The position numbers were made by a program, and so were the translations under genes. The notes below the pieces were generated by a model, which had not been told where the DNA came from, did not search any database, and saw nothing but the letters and a program-made list of their open reading frames with translations. This document shows, in pieces, positions 11,140 to 20,840 of a stretch of 64,000 nucleotides of DNA; positions within the stretch are counted from its first letter, which is position 1, and every line of letters begins with the position of its first letter. The stretch lies in assembly GCA_963854835.1 (NCBI GenBank), contig OY978528.1, forward strand, positions 9,270,242 through 9,334,241, written 5' to 3'. This DNA is from Megamerina dolium. Lineage: Eukaryota > Arthropoda > Insecta > Diptera > Megamerinidae.

Positions 11140-12090
11140 AGAAATATGATGTGGATTTTCGAAATTTTTAGCAATTCTATTACATTTGCAGAAATGGAGT
11201 TGAATTTGAATGGCGACACTCCTTTTAGTTAACGTCGTCATCGTTGTTGTTGTTGTAATCATTAAAGCACACATAATACAGACATATTTGAAATTTCTCA
11301 GCACCAAAAATACGCTCGATTGTTCTTTTGCAGCTTGCAAAAACTTGTCTTACCATTGCCAAATGCATTTTTAATGACTTTTCAGAATGATTCTCTGTAA
11401 TTCAATATCTGCTGTATATGTGTGGGTGTGTGTGTGTGTGTGTGTGTATGTGTTATATTTTTATAATTTTAATTTTATTCATATTATATCAGTGACTGAT
11501 ATTAAACAATATACAAACATACTTATACACCCATAAATTGTAATTAATGTCAAAAAAAAATTTTGCAATATGGTCACACCACAATGAAATGACTGTATTG
11601 AGAGTATATATCGATTATGCGATCATGTAATAAAATTTTAATTATTTTTAGTTCAGTATTTGGTTCGATTTTAATTAAATTCTTTTTTTTTTTTCTTAAT
11701 TTTAAAGGAAATTGCTCTTTATTGGCTCATTAAAATTACAAAGTTGTAAAAGGTAAACTGGGCTTGAACAAAAGATATACACAAGTTTCTGAAAATATAT
11801 TTATAGTCAGTTCTCGTATTCAGTGTCTGAGGGAATGAATATTTTTTTTAGATTACTTTACATTCTTCGAATCTTGATAATACAAGACTCTATCCTGTAG
11901 AAGGCACTAAATTTCGTTGCCTCACCCTAGATAGAGAACTAGAAGATAACTTCCTTTTAGCAAATCGGTGAATCTATAGTATTGCCCGATTCAAATCCAA
12001 CCCGTTAATAGCCACGTGTCTATTCTAAGAAATCTCCTAAATATGGAAATACGCTCTAAAACCTACTTTTTCTACAGAACTCTGCTTTGG
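11140..12090. other. AT-rich stretch with a GT microsatellite
   Basis: A GT run lies at about 11419-11453. No gene is recognised. The stretch just before 12090 may be diverged LINE sequence. Confidence 0.45.
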
Positions 12091-12660
12091 GAGATCATTC
12101 TCTACGACTATTTCTAACAGAACGATATGGGAATCTCCAAATCTGCTTAAATCTCCATTTTCTTCAAAGCATTACGTATAACATACGGTTTACTAACGGA
12201 TCGAAAACAGAAGAGAGCACCGATACTGGAGTATATGACCACATGGGCATGTCGCCAATAGTCTCCCAAGAGCGGATATACATGTTATTAAATGTTGTGC
12301 TCATAATTTTTCTGCTAGGGATTCTAAAGTGTTAAAAATTATCATCTGCTCTGACAGCCAAGCAGTCATTTATGCGATTTCCTCGCAGTAGTTCTCCTCA
12401 AAAATAGTTAATGATTGTTCTTTGGTTCTACAAAAACTCGTCGTTGAGTTATGCTGGTTGCCGAGAGGCATTAAGGTTAATGAAGTGGCGAGCGAACTAG
12501 CGAGAGCTGGCTCATCCTCCACACTGATGGGTCCTGAACCGTTTTGTAGTATAAACTGGGCATCGACTAAAGCCATCATAGAAAAACACAAGCCTTCGAA
12601 AACTGTTCATGAACTTGCGAGGTATACAGATAGAGGATAGGATAGTATTAGACTAACTAG
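12091..12660 (+). pseudogene. LINE RNase H domain remnant
   Basis: Several frames together read as the RNase H domain at the C-terminal end of I/LOA-like LINE polyproteins: IRFTNGSKTEE (around 12180-12212), CSDSQAVIYAI (12350-12380), then ELCWLPRGIKVNEVASELAR and AGSSSTLMGPEPFC (12440-12550). The first catalytic Asp (usual TDGS) is Asn here and the last (usual ADELA) is Ser. The middle Asp in SDSQA remains. With frameshifts as well, the copy is dead. It continues to the LINE tail at 12946-13056 after an inserted transposon end. Confidence 0.75.
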
Positions 12661-12680
12661 ATTAGATCTATCTGCATCTA

Positions 12681-12945
12681 AAGGGTGGTCAAATTTGAAT
12701 TTCGAATAAAACACATAATTTATTCGAAAATTTTAGATATTTTTATTAAAAGTTATATTATGCGTTTAATTATGGAAAAGAATATCGGATCCTCTGCTAG
12801 CTGTACAAATCAGCAATCTTTTACCAAAATCTTTTATGAATTTTTTGCATAAAATCGACTCGATTTGAGTGACTTCTTCAATAATCTTGTCTCTCAGTTG
12901 CTGAATCGTTTGAGGATTATTAAATTCACTTTTCAAGAAACCCTA
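12681..12945 (-). mobile_element. Tc1/mariner-like (IS630 group) transposon 3' end, inserted in the LINE
   Basis: The plus-strand end reads TA|AAGGGTGGTCAAATTTG from 12681. On the minus strand the translation from about 12945 down to 12778 is NNPQTIQQLRDKIIEEVTQI, then ESILCKKFIKDFGKRLLICTASRG. It matches the C-terminal end of long IS630/Tc1-mariner transposases that end in an SRGGH-type motif. Only this terminal fragment remains. Its TIR resembles those of the monomer-filled TIR elements elsewhere in the window, so it may belong to their autonomous partner. Confidence 0.65.
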
Positions 12946-13056
12946 AAGGAAAAAGTCCAACAGTGGTAAGAAGTTCGATGGTATCACAATGGGACTTTCT
13001 GGCCTAAGTGTGTCCTCTCAAAGAGAGGGCAGCCACATAACCTAACCTAACCTATC
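12946..13056 (+). mobile_element. LINE 3' end with CCTAA-type tail
   Basis: Contains GGTATCACAATGGGACTTTC, TGGCCTAAGTGTGTCCTCTC and the tail CCTAACCTAACCTA at about 13041-13054. The module matches that at 8435 and the 3' part of the SINE-like copy at 2644. It is probably the end of the same LINE as the RNase H fragment at 12091. Confidence 0.7.
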
Positions 13057-13350
13057 CCAGGGGACATAATTAGTTAAAATATCACCTCCACACAGAATGT
13101 ATGTAAGCTTTGTGTGGAGGAGGACGAGACGTCTATCCATATTCTTTGCGAATATCCAGGGCTTTGGCTAGACTTCTTGTTAAAAACTTTTAGCTAGGTT
13201 TTCCTCCACCAACTTCAATCGCCAAAAGTCCGACAAGATCTATTCTAATCTTTATAAGGAAGGTTGAAAAGGTTCTAGTATCATAATTGGATTTTTAGTA
13301 TGGTCACAGTACCTGCAACATTTGCGATTAGTCCTCAAGGTATATGTATC
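13057..13350 (+). mobile_element. second LINE 3' fragment (cysteine motif)
   Basis: The translation LCVEEDETSIHILCEYPGLW at about 13113-13175 matches the conserved C-terminal C..C-EEDETxxHxLCECP motif of LINE polyproteins. A decayed version of the GTATCACAATGG 3' module follows (AGTATCATAATTGG near 13278). It is directly downstream of the previous CCTAA tail, so one copy may have inserted next to, or into, the other. Confidence 0.65.
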
Positions 13351-14190
13351 ATAACAGTCTTCAGCTTGATTTTGAGTGGATAAGAAATTAAATTTTTGTA
13401 AGAGACTTATATTTACTTATGAACAGATTATATTCAAATTATGTATCGATTACTATTTTGGGTTAAAAATAAAATTGCTAACGTTTCAGTGTGATGCATT
13501 GAGAAATAATCGCAACTGTCATATAAATTTATAAATTTTTGTTCTAAACATAATTATTTTATATTGAGACTACAATTATAGATTGGGTTTACTTTTTATG
13601 GTGAACAAATAAGATCAGTAGAGCATTATAAAAATTCATAAAACATCCACTAATTAATACAAACATTCTTCTGAACAAAATTTGTTAGAAAAATGATTAG
13701 TAATATTTCTCTAATACTATGAATTTGCCTTTACAATGCCATTAGACTTATTTTTGATAGAACCCCACATTCTATACACATCCATTGCATTCGTTTTATT
13801 ATTAAACATCTCTCACATTTAATAGAAACCCCTTTATATACGTACTACATATCACTTGAATGCCATGCATTGTCAACAATAAAAAAAAAAAAAGTTTAGC
13901 ATATTTTTAGGCATTCTTTGAAAATTCACTTCATACGAATTGTGACAAATCGCATTATTATTATTACATTAATAATGTATGTAGGTAGAATATTTGCATA
14001 AATAATGGAATACGCATGTAGCATATTATTGGTCATTGCACCACACTTGCCCATTTTCATTTCAAACATTCCTGAATAAAATTTGTAATACATTAAGACG
14101 GAAATATATGTAATTTACATATTGGAATTGGTTGGGTGGGGTGACATTATCATTTACATATGTAAGAAGGATCGATTGTCAAACAAACAA
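13351..14190. other. AT-rich intergenic stretch upstream of the Kazal-like gene
   Basis: No gene or named repeat recognised. Composition is strongly AT-rich with short poly-A runs. Confidence 0.5.
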
Positions 14191-14198
14191 ACAAAAAG

Positions 14199-14205
14199 TA
14201 TAAAA
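14199..14205 (+). promoter_or_regulatory. TATA box of the short Kazal-like gene
   Basis: TATAAAA sits about 105 bp before the ATG. TCATAACT at 14231 lies about 30 bp downstream and could serve as an initiator. The start point is inferred. Confidence 0.65.
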
Positions 14206-14306
14206 TCCATGGGATCTAAAGTATATGGAATCATAACTGAATCAAAAGTCAATTAAGTAATTCAACAATTACTCGTCAACTAACTACGTATTCGTCGTTT
14301 GATACA

Positions 14307-14340
14307 ATGGACAAACATTTGGCAATTTTAATATTTTTAT
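14307..14340 (+). CDS. Short Kazal-like secreted protein, exon 1
   Basis: A 34-nt coding exon: ATG at 14307, encoding MDKHLAILIFL plus one base, with donor T|GTAAAT at 14341. Joined to exon 2 (intron 14341-14414, 74 nt, acceptor TTTTATTAG) it gives MDKHLAILIFLCIVALVLG, a clean signal peptide. The join is phase 1. Confidence 0.85.
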
Positions 14341-14414
14341 GTAAATTTTATTCAAATGCAAACTTGTGATTTTGAAAAAAAAAAATAACTAAATTCTAAT
14401 TTGACTTTTATTAG

Positions 14415-14716
14415 GCATCGTCGCTTTAGTGCTGGGTAGAACTCTAAAGAACGTACCCGTAGCCGATCATCATGGCCATGCGATACCATCACATCAATTG
14501 GGCGACTCAATGAAAACATGTGTCTATCATTGTACACGCAAGGATCTACCAATTTGCGCAACGAACGGACAATGTATGCAGAAATTTGAAAGCAATTGCG
14601 CCATGACTTCGTACAATTGCAAACATCCTCATAAGCCATTTGTTATTATTGAAGATCATAAATGTGAACGTATTGGTTCACCATTATGTAATGCGAAATT
14701 ATTGTCCGATTGGTAG
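14415..14716 (+). CDS. Short Kazal-like secreted protein, exon 2
   Basis: With exon 1 it encodes 111 residues. A signal peptide (about 1-19) and a short His-containing linker (KNVPVADHHGHAIPSHQ) precede a 65-residue cysteine domain at residues 47-111. The spacing is C-x3-C-x7-C-x5-C-x7-C-x6-C-x14-C-x7-C, with the Kazal signature PICATNG and the FESNC / YNC segment. Kazal domains normally have six cysteines and inhibit serine proteases. The eight-cysteine frame is shared exactly, except for one residue, with the gene at 17042-18116. The inhibitory loop cannot be assigned with confidence. Small secreted Kazal-like proteins are common in fly accessory gland, gut and saliva, but the tissue is not shown here. 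Confidence 0.88.
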
Positions 14717-14766
14717 ATACATAGATGTTCATTATCACCATGTACTAACATCACTAATATGACATT

Positions 14767-14772
14767 AATAAA
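14767..14772 (+). terminator. AATAAA polyadenylation signal of the short Kazal-like gene
   Basis: AATAAA lies about 50 bp past the stop codon, and GT/T-rich sequence follows it. Confidence 0.6.
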
Positions 14773-14779
14773 CAAAAAT

Positions 14780-15499
14780 TGTTAAAGCTTATTGTTTGAC
14801 TGTAATTTTAGATGAGTCTCTTTATTTCATAGCCTCTTTCATAGTAGACTGAAATGAATTTGAACAAAAAATTATAAAAATTATGGATTCTGATCAAAAA
14901 TATTTTAATGAACTAAACGCTTCCATAAATCTCAGCAGCCATATTAGTTTTTCTTTGGTTCAGTGAGGTCTATAGTGAAGATCTGTCTTCGATCCCTTCA
15001 GCTCGCCCTCCTGCAAGCATCGAGTCACTCTTTTATCTAACTTGACAGCAGTAGTTTTAGGGAATGACCACCCCTACCCTTCTGAAATTGTCGTAACTGA
15101 AATAAAAATCTGAATCAATGAACTAGTTTCCATCATCTTCCTCAGTTCTCGTTCTAACCTTAAAAATCTGAAACAAAACCTAAAAACGATGTTTTTTAAA
15201 CTTAGACAAAAATCTATGAATGATGGCGGAAATCTAATCATAGACTCGGATGGAACGATGAAAAATCCATGGAATTTGACTAATCTGTTCTATCGGATAG
15301 CCTGCTTTTGCCTTTTTTTTTATGGAGCTGTGCAACATTTCCGTTAGGCTCTCGGCCATAGTTCAGTTCCTAGTGAATTAGCCTTCTGTTCATATGGTAA
15401 CGCCATTTATTCACGATAAAGTTCTTCTTCTTTGCGTTATCATTGGATTCAATGTTGAAATTTCAAACACTGTCAGTCCTTCCGACAGTGATTTCTTCC
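14780..15499. other. Intergenic stretch between the two Kazal-like genes, left part
   Basis: No gene is recognised. The right end may already belong to the decayed RTE-like LINE that follows. Confidence 0.45.
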
Positions 15500-16513
15500 A
15501 TCAGAAACTGGGACTGCCCCTCTCTCGTCTTCGACGTTCTCCAAAAGGGAAGGAAGCCACCAGAAGAGAAAATCTTCTTCTTATCCTTATGTAGCCATAA
15601 CAACCGATGATCGATTTAGGCCGAACATATAATGCGGCGCCAGTCTTCTCTGTTCTTCGCTTGCTGGCGCCAATTGGATATTTCAAGCGCCGCCAGGTTA
15701 CCCAACAATTGGTCTTCCTGTTCTTTTGCGTCCCCCAGCTGGTGCCTAATTAAATACGCTTTTTGTTGGAGCGTCTTCTTTCATTCGCTCGACATGACCT
15801 AGCCAGTGCAGCAGCTGGATTTTGATTCGTCTGCCTATGTCAATGTCAGCGTACAGCTCATACAGCTCAAATCGTTGTACCTTATTCGATAATCGCCATC
15901 AACGCAAATAGGTCCGAAGATCCTACGCAGAACTTTTCTCTCGAAAACTCTAAGCATCCTCTGTTAGGACAGAATTAATGAGGGAAGAGACCAGAAGAGA
16001 ACAGATTCCAGAATTTGAGAGAGACAGTGCAGCCGTTGGACCTTATTAATGCAATTAACTTAATCCATATTTTATCGTAAAGCTAATATAATCCAACGAA
16101 ATAACGTGCAATGATCTAGCGTCGATTTTCCTCTCGAAAACTCCAAGAATCATCTTACCTTTTATGGAAGATTCTACACCAAACTGTCCCCACAGTCATT
16201 ATGGGAGTTATTTCAGAACTGCAATATTTGTTCTTCAAGAGTGAGCTCAAAATAGCACATATTTTCTTTGCTTAATATCGTAGCGTAAGTTATGTCGGCT
16301 CCTGACGCTGATTCCTACATAGACAAAGTCTCCAATGACCACAAAGGTGTACTTATCAAGAGCGACGTGTTTTCCAAAGCTTTGGGGATCTTTGTTTGTC
16401 GAAATAAGGTAGTTCGTATTGCTCTCATTTACCATTCGGAGTCCTTCTTTTACACCAAAATGCAAAGACGGACTATCCAGGACGGTTTTGTGACCAACAA
16501 TGAGGTGATACAT
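15500..16513 (-). mobile_element. RTE-like LINE remnant (C-terminal part), interrupted
   Basis: Minus-strand translation gives, in order, DFVYVGISVRSRHN (about 16345 downward), then segments related to VFERKVLRRIFGPI, ELYADIDIGRRIKIQLLHWL and GHVERMKEDAPT (15770-15955), and finally the EEQRRLAPHYMF and RPKSIIG region (15600-15670). These are landmark C-terminal peptides of RTE-like endonuclease-reverse transcriptase elements. Frames shift repeatedly, and two versions of the VFERK segment (about 15945 and 16130) suggest an insertion or nested copy. A related copy on the plus strand lies at 37660-38085. Confidence 0.7.
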
Positions 16514-16880
16514 GTCAATCTCTATGTATTTTTGAGAATTTTGAGCACGTAAAGATCTGGTTCTATTAAATGTTGTAAAAAATCTTCTGAAAGACCTCCG
16601 TGGTAAGACAGAATCGTGCAGAATCGGTTAGTATAGGTCCACTAATGCTAAATTGATACTGGAAGAGAAGCTAGGCGAAGGTTCTTCGGAACCCCCAGTG
16701 CAAATTATACATTTTTTGGAATAAGGATTTAAAAAATCTGTAAAAATCTGAGATAAATGAAGAAGTGCTCGAGCTTCCATCAGCTTTTCTCCCTCTTTGG
16801 TGTTCATGATTCTACTGCTGTCAAACAATTCTTTGTCAAAAGAATCAACAAATATATTATTTTCTGCAGACATATAACAT
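16514..16880 (-). other. unrecognised frame between the LINE remnant and the long Kazal-like gene
   Basis: An 81-codon minus frame (16628-16873; includes MEARALLHLSQIFTDFLNPY) is not a family I recognise. It has no signal peptide. It may be part of a transposon or of the 3' region of the neighbouring gene. I do not call it a gene. Confidence 0.3.
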
Positions 16881-16881
16881 C

Positions 16882-16887
16882 TTTATT
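16882..16887 (-). terminator. possible AATAAA polyadenylation signal of the long Kazal-like gene
   Basis: The minus strand reads AATTTAATAAAGATG about 155 bp past the stop codon at 17042. It is the first exact AATAAA on that strand after the stop that I noticed. Confidence 0.4.
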
Positions 16888-17041
16888 AAATTGTAATAAT
16901 ATTTACATATAAAAAATATAAAATATTCACATAATATTCATAATATATTAACAATCTTACACTTCTCCTTTCGATACTTAATAAGTGTCTTATTAAATAT
17001 TGATTAAAATATGGATCTTGTCCACTACTTTGTATTACAAT

Positions 17042-18012
17042 CTAATCCTTGAGATCATTTTCGGTACAACGTTTCAACCAATTCATACGACAACTCTCGT
17101 TTTTAGTTGCCTTGAAGCCCAATTTTGGGTGCAGGCAATTGAATGTGTCCATAACACATTGATTAGCGAATTCATGCAAACAAATGCCATTGGTAGCACA
17201 GATCGGATTAAATTCAAGTTTGGTACATTCGATATCACATGGATTTTTATTATCATTTTTATTACCGCTGTGATTTGTACTCGATTGAAGAGTTGGTGGT
17301 TCTGCACGTTTCATACGCATCATCTTGCCTTTTTCTTTTGCAGGGACAGTTGATGCCTTCTGAATCTCTGGCGTTTTTGAGACATCCGGTGAGATAGGCA
17401 CAGGTGGAACCTTAGTTAATTTGAGAGCTTCTGGCATATTTGATGTGTCAACAGCTCGAATTTTGCGTCCCTTCGAATCTGGCCAACGACGTTTTAATGA
17501 AGCTCGACCTTTTCGTCCCTTTAGCATTGGTGCTTGACGATTAAGTGTATTCAATGAACGTCCCTTGCGATTCTTTGAAATAATTACTGACATTTTTGGA
17601 TTAGGAACAGCTCTCATTTTACGTCCCTTTGGAAGAGGTGCACGATGTTTGGGTGAAACCATTGATCGTCCCTTACGAGTTTTTGCAATGATGACTGGCA
17701 TTTTGGAAGCTACAACTGCACGTATTTTACGCTCCTTTGGGAGAGATGCAACAGTTTCCTTCATTGGGCTCGATGCAACGGTTGTTTTGGTTGTAGTGGC
17801 TGAATCATCTTTTGATGGTACATTAACCATTGTCGGCTTACCCTTTGGAGGGACTGTTTTTGCCGTAGTCACTTCCACAACATGTGCTTTTATCGTTTTA
17901 TCATCATGCGACGGAGCCTGACCAGGTTTTGGCAATTGGGCCGTCACTGTATGAACTAGAGGTTTTTGTGTAACATCCGCTGCTGTTGCTACTACGCTCA
18001 GTAGTAGTAACC
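17042..18012 (-). CDS. Long Kazal-like secreted protein with basic internal repeats, exon 2
   Basis: With exon 1 it encodes 332 residues. The signal peptide is completed here (LLLLSVVATAA, likely cleavage before DVTQKP). A Pro/Thr/Lys-rich region is followed by about three to four imperfect basic repeats built on KGRKxRAV..SKMPVIIxKxRKGRS between about residues 100 and 200, then a Pro/Lys-rich linker. The C-terminal 65 residues (268-332) are a Kazal-like domain with spacing C-x3-C-x8-C-x5-C-x7-C-x6-C-x14-C-x7-C, containing PICATNG. The domain is paralogous to the one at 14415-14716. The basic repeats contain many RK/KGR dibasic sites that could be processed or bind polyanions; this is inference. 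The gene converges with the short Kazal-like gene. Confidence 0.87.
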
Positions 18013-18088
18013 CTATTTGAAAGATGATAAAAAATTGTTATCAAGTTTTTAAATTGGAATTTTAAATATTTCAATTACAAATGTTTAC

Positions 18089-18116
18089 CTGCGGTGCATA
18101 TGAATATCAACTTCAT
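18089..18116 (-). CDS. Long Kazal-like secreted protein, exon 1
   Basis: A 28-nt coding exon starting at ATG 18116-18114, encoding MKLIFICTA plus one base. The donor is CAG|GTAAAC, the intron 18013-18088 (76 nt), the acceptor TTTCAAATAG. The phase-1 join gives MKLIFICTAGLLLLSVVATA, a strong signal peptide, and a 999-nt frame with no stop until 17042. Confidence 0.87.
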
Positions 18117-18168
18117 TCTTGTGGAAGCTGTAAAATTGTTTTACATCATTTCGAAGGACTCACCTTAG

Positions 18169-18176
18169 TTTATATA
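18169..18176 (-). promoter_or_regulatory. TATA box of the long Kazal-like gene
   Basis: The minus strand reads CGTATATAAACTAAGG about 55 bp upstream of the ATG. This leaves a very short 5' untranslated leader, as is common in highly expressed secretory genes. Confidence 0.6.
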
Positions 18177-18281
18177 CGAAAAGCGATATATTTATTAAGC
18201 ATCGCTCTCTCTCTCTCTCGTATTATTCGTAATGAAACGGAAAGTGTTTTTAGAGATAATTTTTTTATAATGTATCTACAT

Positions 18282-19241
18282 TAAGGTGGTTCATTTGTCA
18301 TGTATAGAAAATTTATTTAGAATAACCATTTCTTATTTGAAAGCTTACCATGGGAGCATCTCATGAGATATTAAAGAAAATTTATTGGGCTACCCTAAAA
18401 AAACAGCTAAAATTTTGTGATTTTTTGATGGATTTGCAAATAAAATATATCATTGAAAATGTCGTTGATGAGCACTACATTTGACTCTCAGACGTTTTTG
18501 ATTTCTGATCTCAGATTCGACTAATGCACTCAGTAAGTCAAAGTTCTACCACCCTAACGTACATTTTTTTGCTCATAAAATTGAAGTTTTTTAAATTTCT
18601 TAAAACTTTCACCTTTAAAGTGTTTTACTCAATTCATAATTAACAATTCTACAGCAGTTCAAAAGTATAGTCCAAATTATATGGAAATAAATAAATATTA
18701 TCTCATGAGAGAAAATTCTTATTCTTCTGCCGTAGACTTGTTGTTTATGAATTTAATAAAACACTTTAAAGGCAAAAATTTCTAGAAATTTGAAGATCTT
18801 CAGTTTTATGAATAATATAATGCAAGTTAGGGTGGTAGAATTCGAAATTATTGAGTCCACTAGCTAAATTTGATATCGTAGCTCGATAAAGTCTAAAAGG
18901 AAAATATAATGTTCATCAAGATATTTTCAAGAATATATAATTTTTGCAAATTGCTCAACAAACATCAAATTTATGTTAAAAAAAATTCAATTTTGACTAT
19001 TTCACTGTTTGTCCACCACTGAGTTGCTGAAGCCACTAATCAAATCTGACTGTCAATGATGTCGAATGAACAAATACAAAGATCACCAAGACTTTTCCAA
19101 CGATATATAAAATTTACAGATCGGCCATCAAATGTCAAAGTTATGATAAAACTCCCATTTTGTGCCGATTTAGTGTTGTGCTGATGATTTCAACATAAGC
19201 TTCTAATTAAGCGCTGCAAATTTTTCTCATCGCATCACCCT
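18282..19241. mobile_element. possible TIR element enclosing a foldback repeat
   Basis: The left edge reads TTAAGGTGGTTCAT and the right edge is ATCGCATCACCCTAAT, the inverse of an ATTAGGGTGATG-type end. The ends are only partly complementary, so limits are tentative. Inside are a foldback element (18543-18842) and two diverged direct copies of about 150 bp (from about 18900 and 19070, each with CAAGA..TTTTC.A.GATATATAA). Confidence 0.4.
18543..18842. repeat. foldback (long inverted repeat) element
   Basis: The arms are about 100 bp each: left 18543-18640 starts GTTCTACCACCCTAAC; right 18745-18842 is its inverse and ends TTAGGGTGGTAGAATTC. Shared inner blocks include CCTTTAAAGTGTTTTA and CATAAAA.TGAAG. 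The spacer is about 105 bp. It has no coding capacity and looks like a foldback MITE or an inverted pair of TIR element ends. Confidence 0.7.
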
Positions 19242-20715
19242 AATATACGTACAAGTAAATATGTACTTCTAAAAATATTAATCATATTAAATAAATATAA
19301 AACAAGGTGTGTCTTGTTGTTGTTGCGATTTGGCTTTGATGCAAATTTAACCAGTTTGAATGTCATCATTGTCAAAGGGGTAATTGACATTGGATTAAAT
19401 AATTCTTCATAAATAAATATTTGTTTGTGTGTGAATGTTTGAATGAAAAAAGAAAATAAATGAATAAATGAAATTTATGAAATTAAGAAAATATGTCGGC
19501 TAATGTTGGCACAGCGGAAGAGACTACCTGTCGCTTAGTATGACGACATTTACCAAAGGAAGAACGACTTCTTTTGATTCCATTGTATTTTTCTATGATA
19601 AATCACATCGAGGTTTGTTTTTAATAATTTAATAAAATTGATTTTACTTAAAAGTGATTACAAATTGTGAAAATTCAAATTTAATTAGGAAAAATAGTAA
19701 TTTGGTGAATTTGAAGTGAAAAACTGATATAACTATTAGGGCACTATTAGGGCTCCAAATATAATTATTAAAATTTTTAAAATGTAAATATATTTTACAA
19801 CATTTAGCAAATAATTTCAATTAAAACATATTTTATTTTGATATTAATTTATTTATTTAAATAATATATTTGTATTATTCATATATTTTTAACCAACTTC
19901 TAAAATGGAAGAAGGTTTATTAATTCACTATGGGCGATTTTTCACAATAATAAAATATAAAATGTTTGATTTTTATATCATTTTCAAGAATATATAAAAT
20001 TCAGCAATATATTTGATTAATCATTTAGGGTCTCACAAATTTTAGAAGCGCCATTTTCTATATTAATATTTATTTGATTATTATTATTATTATTTATTAT
20101 TATTATTTACTATAATTTTAATCATACACAATTAATTTTCCTTATTCACTAGTATTATGTATATACAGATAGAATTTAATGAGTATATGAGTTTGAAAAT
20201 AAAACAACATTCAATAGCGATTGTCCATTAATATTAACGCAAGTTTTTTATTTATTTTTTTATTTACTTTTCGAAACTTTGTCACTTAGTATGGGATTTT
20301 ATCAAAGTGATGACAATGCAAATTTACATCGAGACCTTAATGTCAGATATCGATGACTCATGAATCCAAATGTCATCAATGAAATCACAATATTTCATAG
20401 CATTTAAACTAATAATTAGAGTTTTTTCATATTAAATCTAAAGTTCTGAATGGAAAAAGAAAACAATATGAAATGTTGAACCGTTCGAATTGTAAATAAT
20501 CATCCAAAAAATCTCCTTTCATGCAATATTTGACATGAAAATATCCTGGATACAGTATACAACGACAAACAACTCTGCTTTATTTGAAGAGACTCAGAAT
20601 CATTTCGAATTTTCAATTCTTCTCTTCTACACAATATTCATTTCACAATGCAACAACATTAGTTTGACAGCAAAAATTCACAACGCATCGGCATAACATA
20701 AACTCTTAAATTAAT
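19242..20715. other. very AT-rich stretch without a recognised gene
   Basis: Long runs of A/T with ATT and TTA simple repeats near 20075-20110. No coding sequence is recognised. Confidence 0.5.
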
Positions 20716-20718
20716 ATG

Positions 20719-20840
20719 AGAGACTTTAGAAGTATAGACAGAGACTTGCTGTTAAACCTCTGTCTATTAACAGTGGAATATCTCTACTCTTCTAAAGTCT
20801 CTGTTAGAGATATCCCACTGTCAATAGACAGTGTTTTAAC
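20719..20840. repeat. nested inverted repeats / strong hairpin
   Basis: A 25-nt arm at 20761-20785 pairs with 20806-20830 with two mismatches across a 20-nt loop. The pairing resumes as GTTAAA (20751-20756) with TTTAAC (20835-20840). A second inverted repeat (AGAGACTTTAGAAG at 20720-20733 with CTTCTAAAGTCTCT near 20789-20802) competes with the first. The size resembles a small-RNA precursor or a tiny foldback element; neither is shown. Confidence 0.65.
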
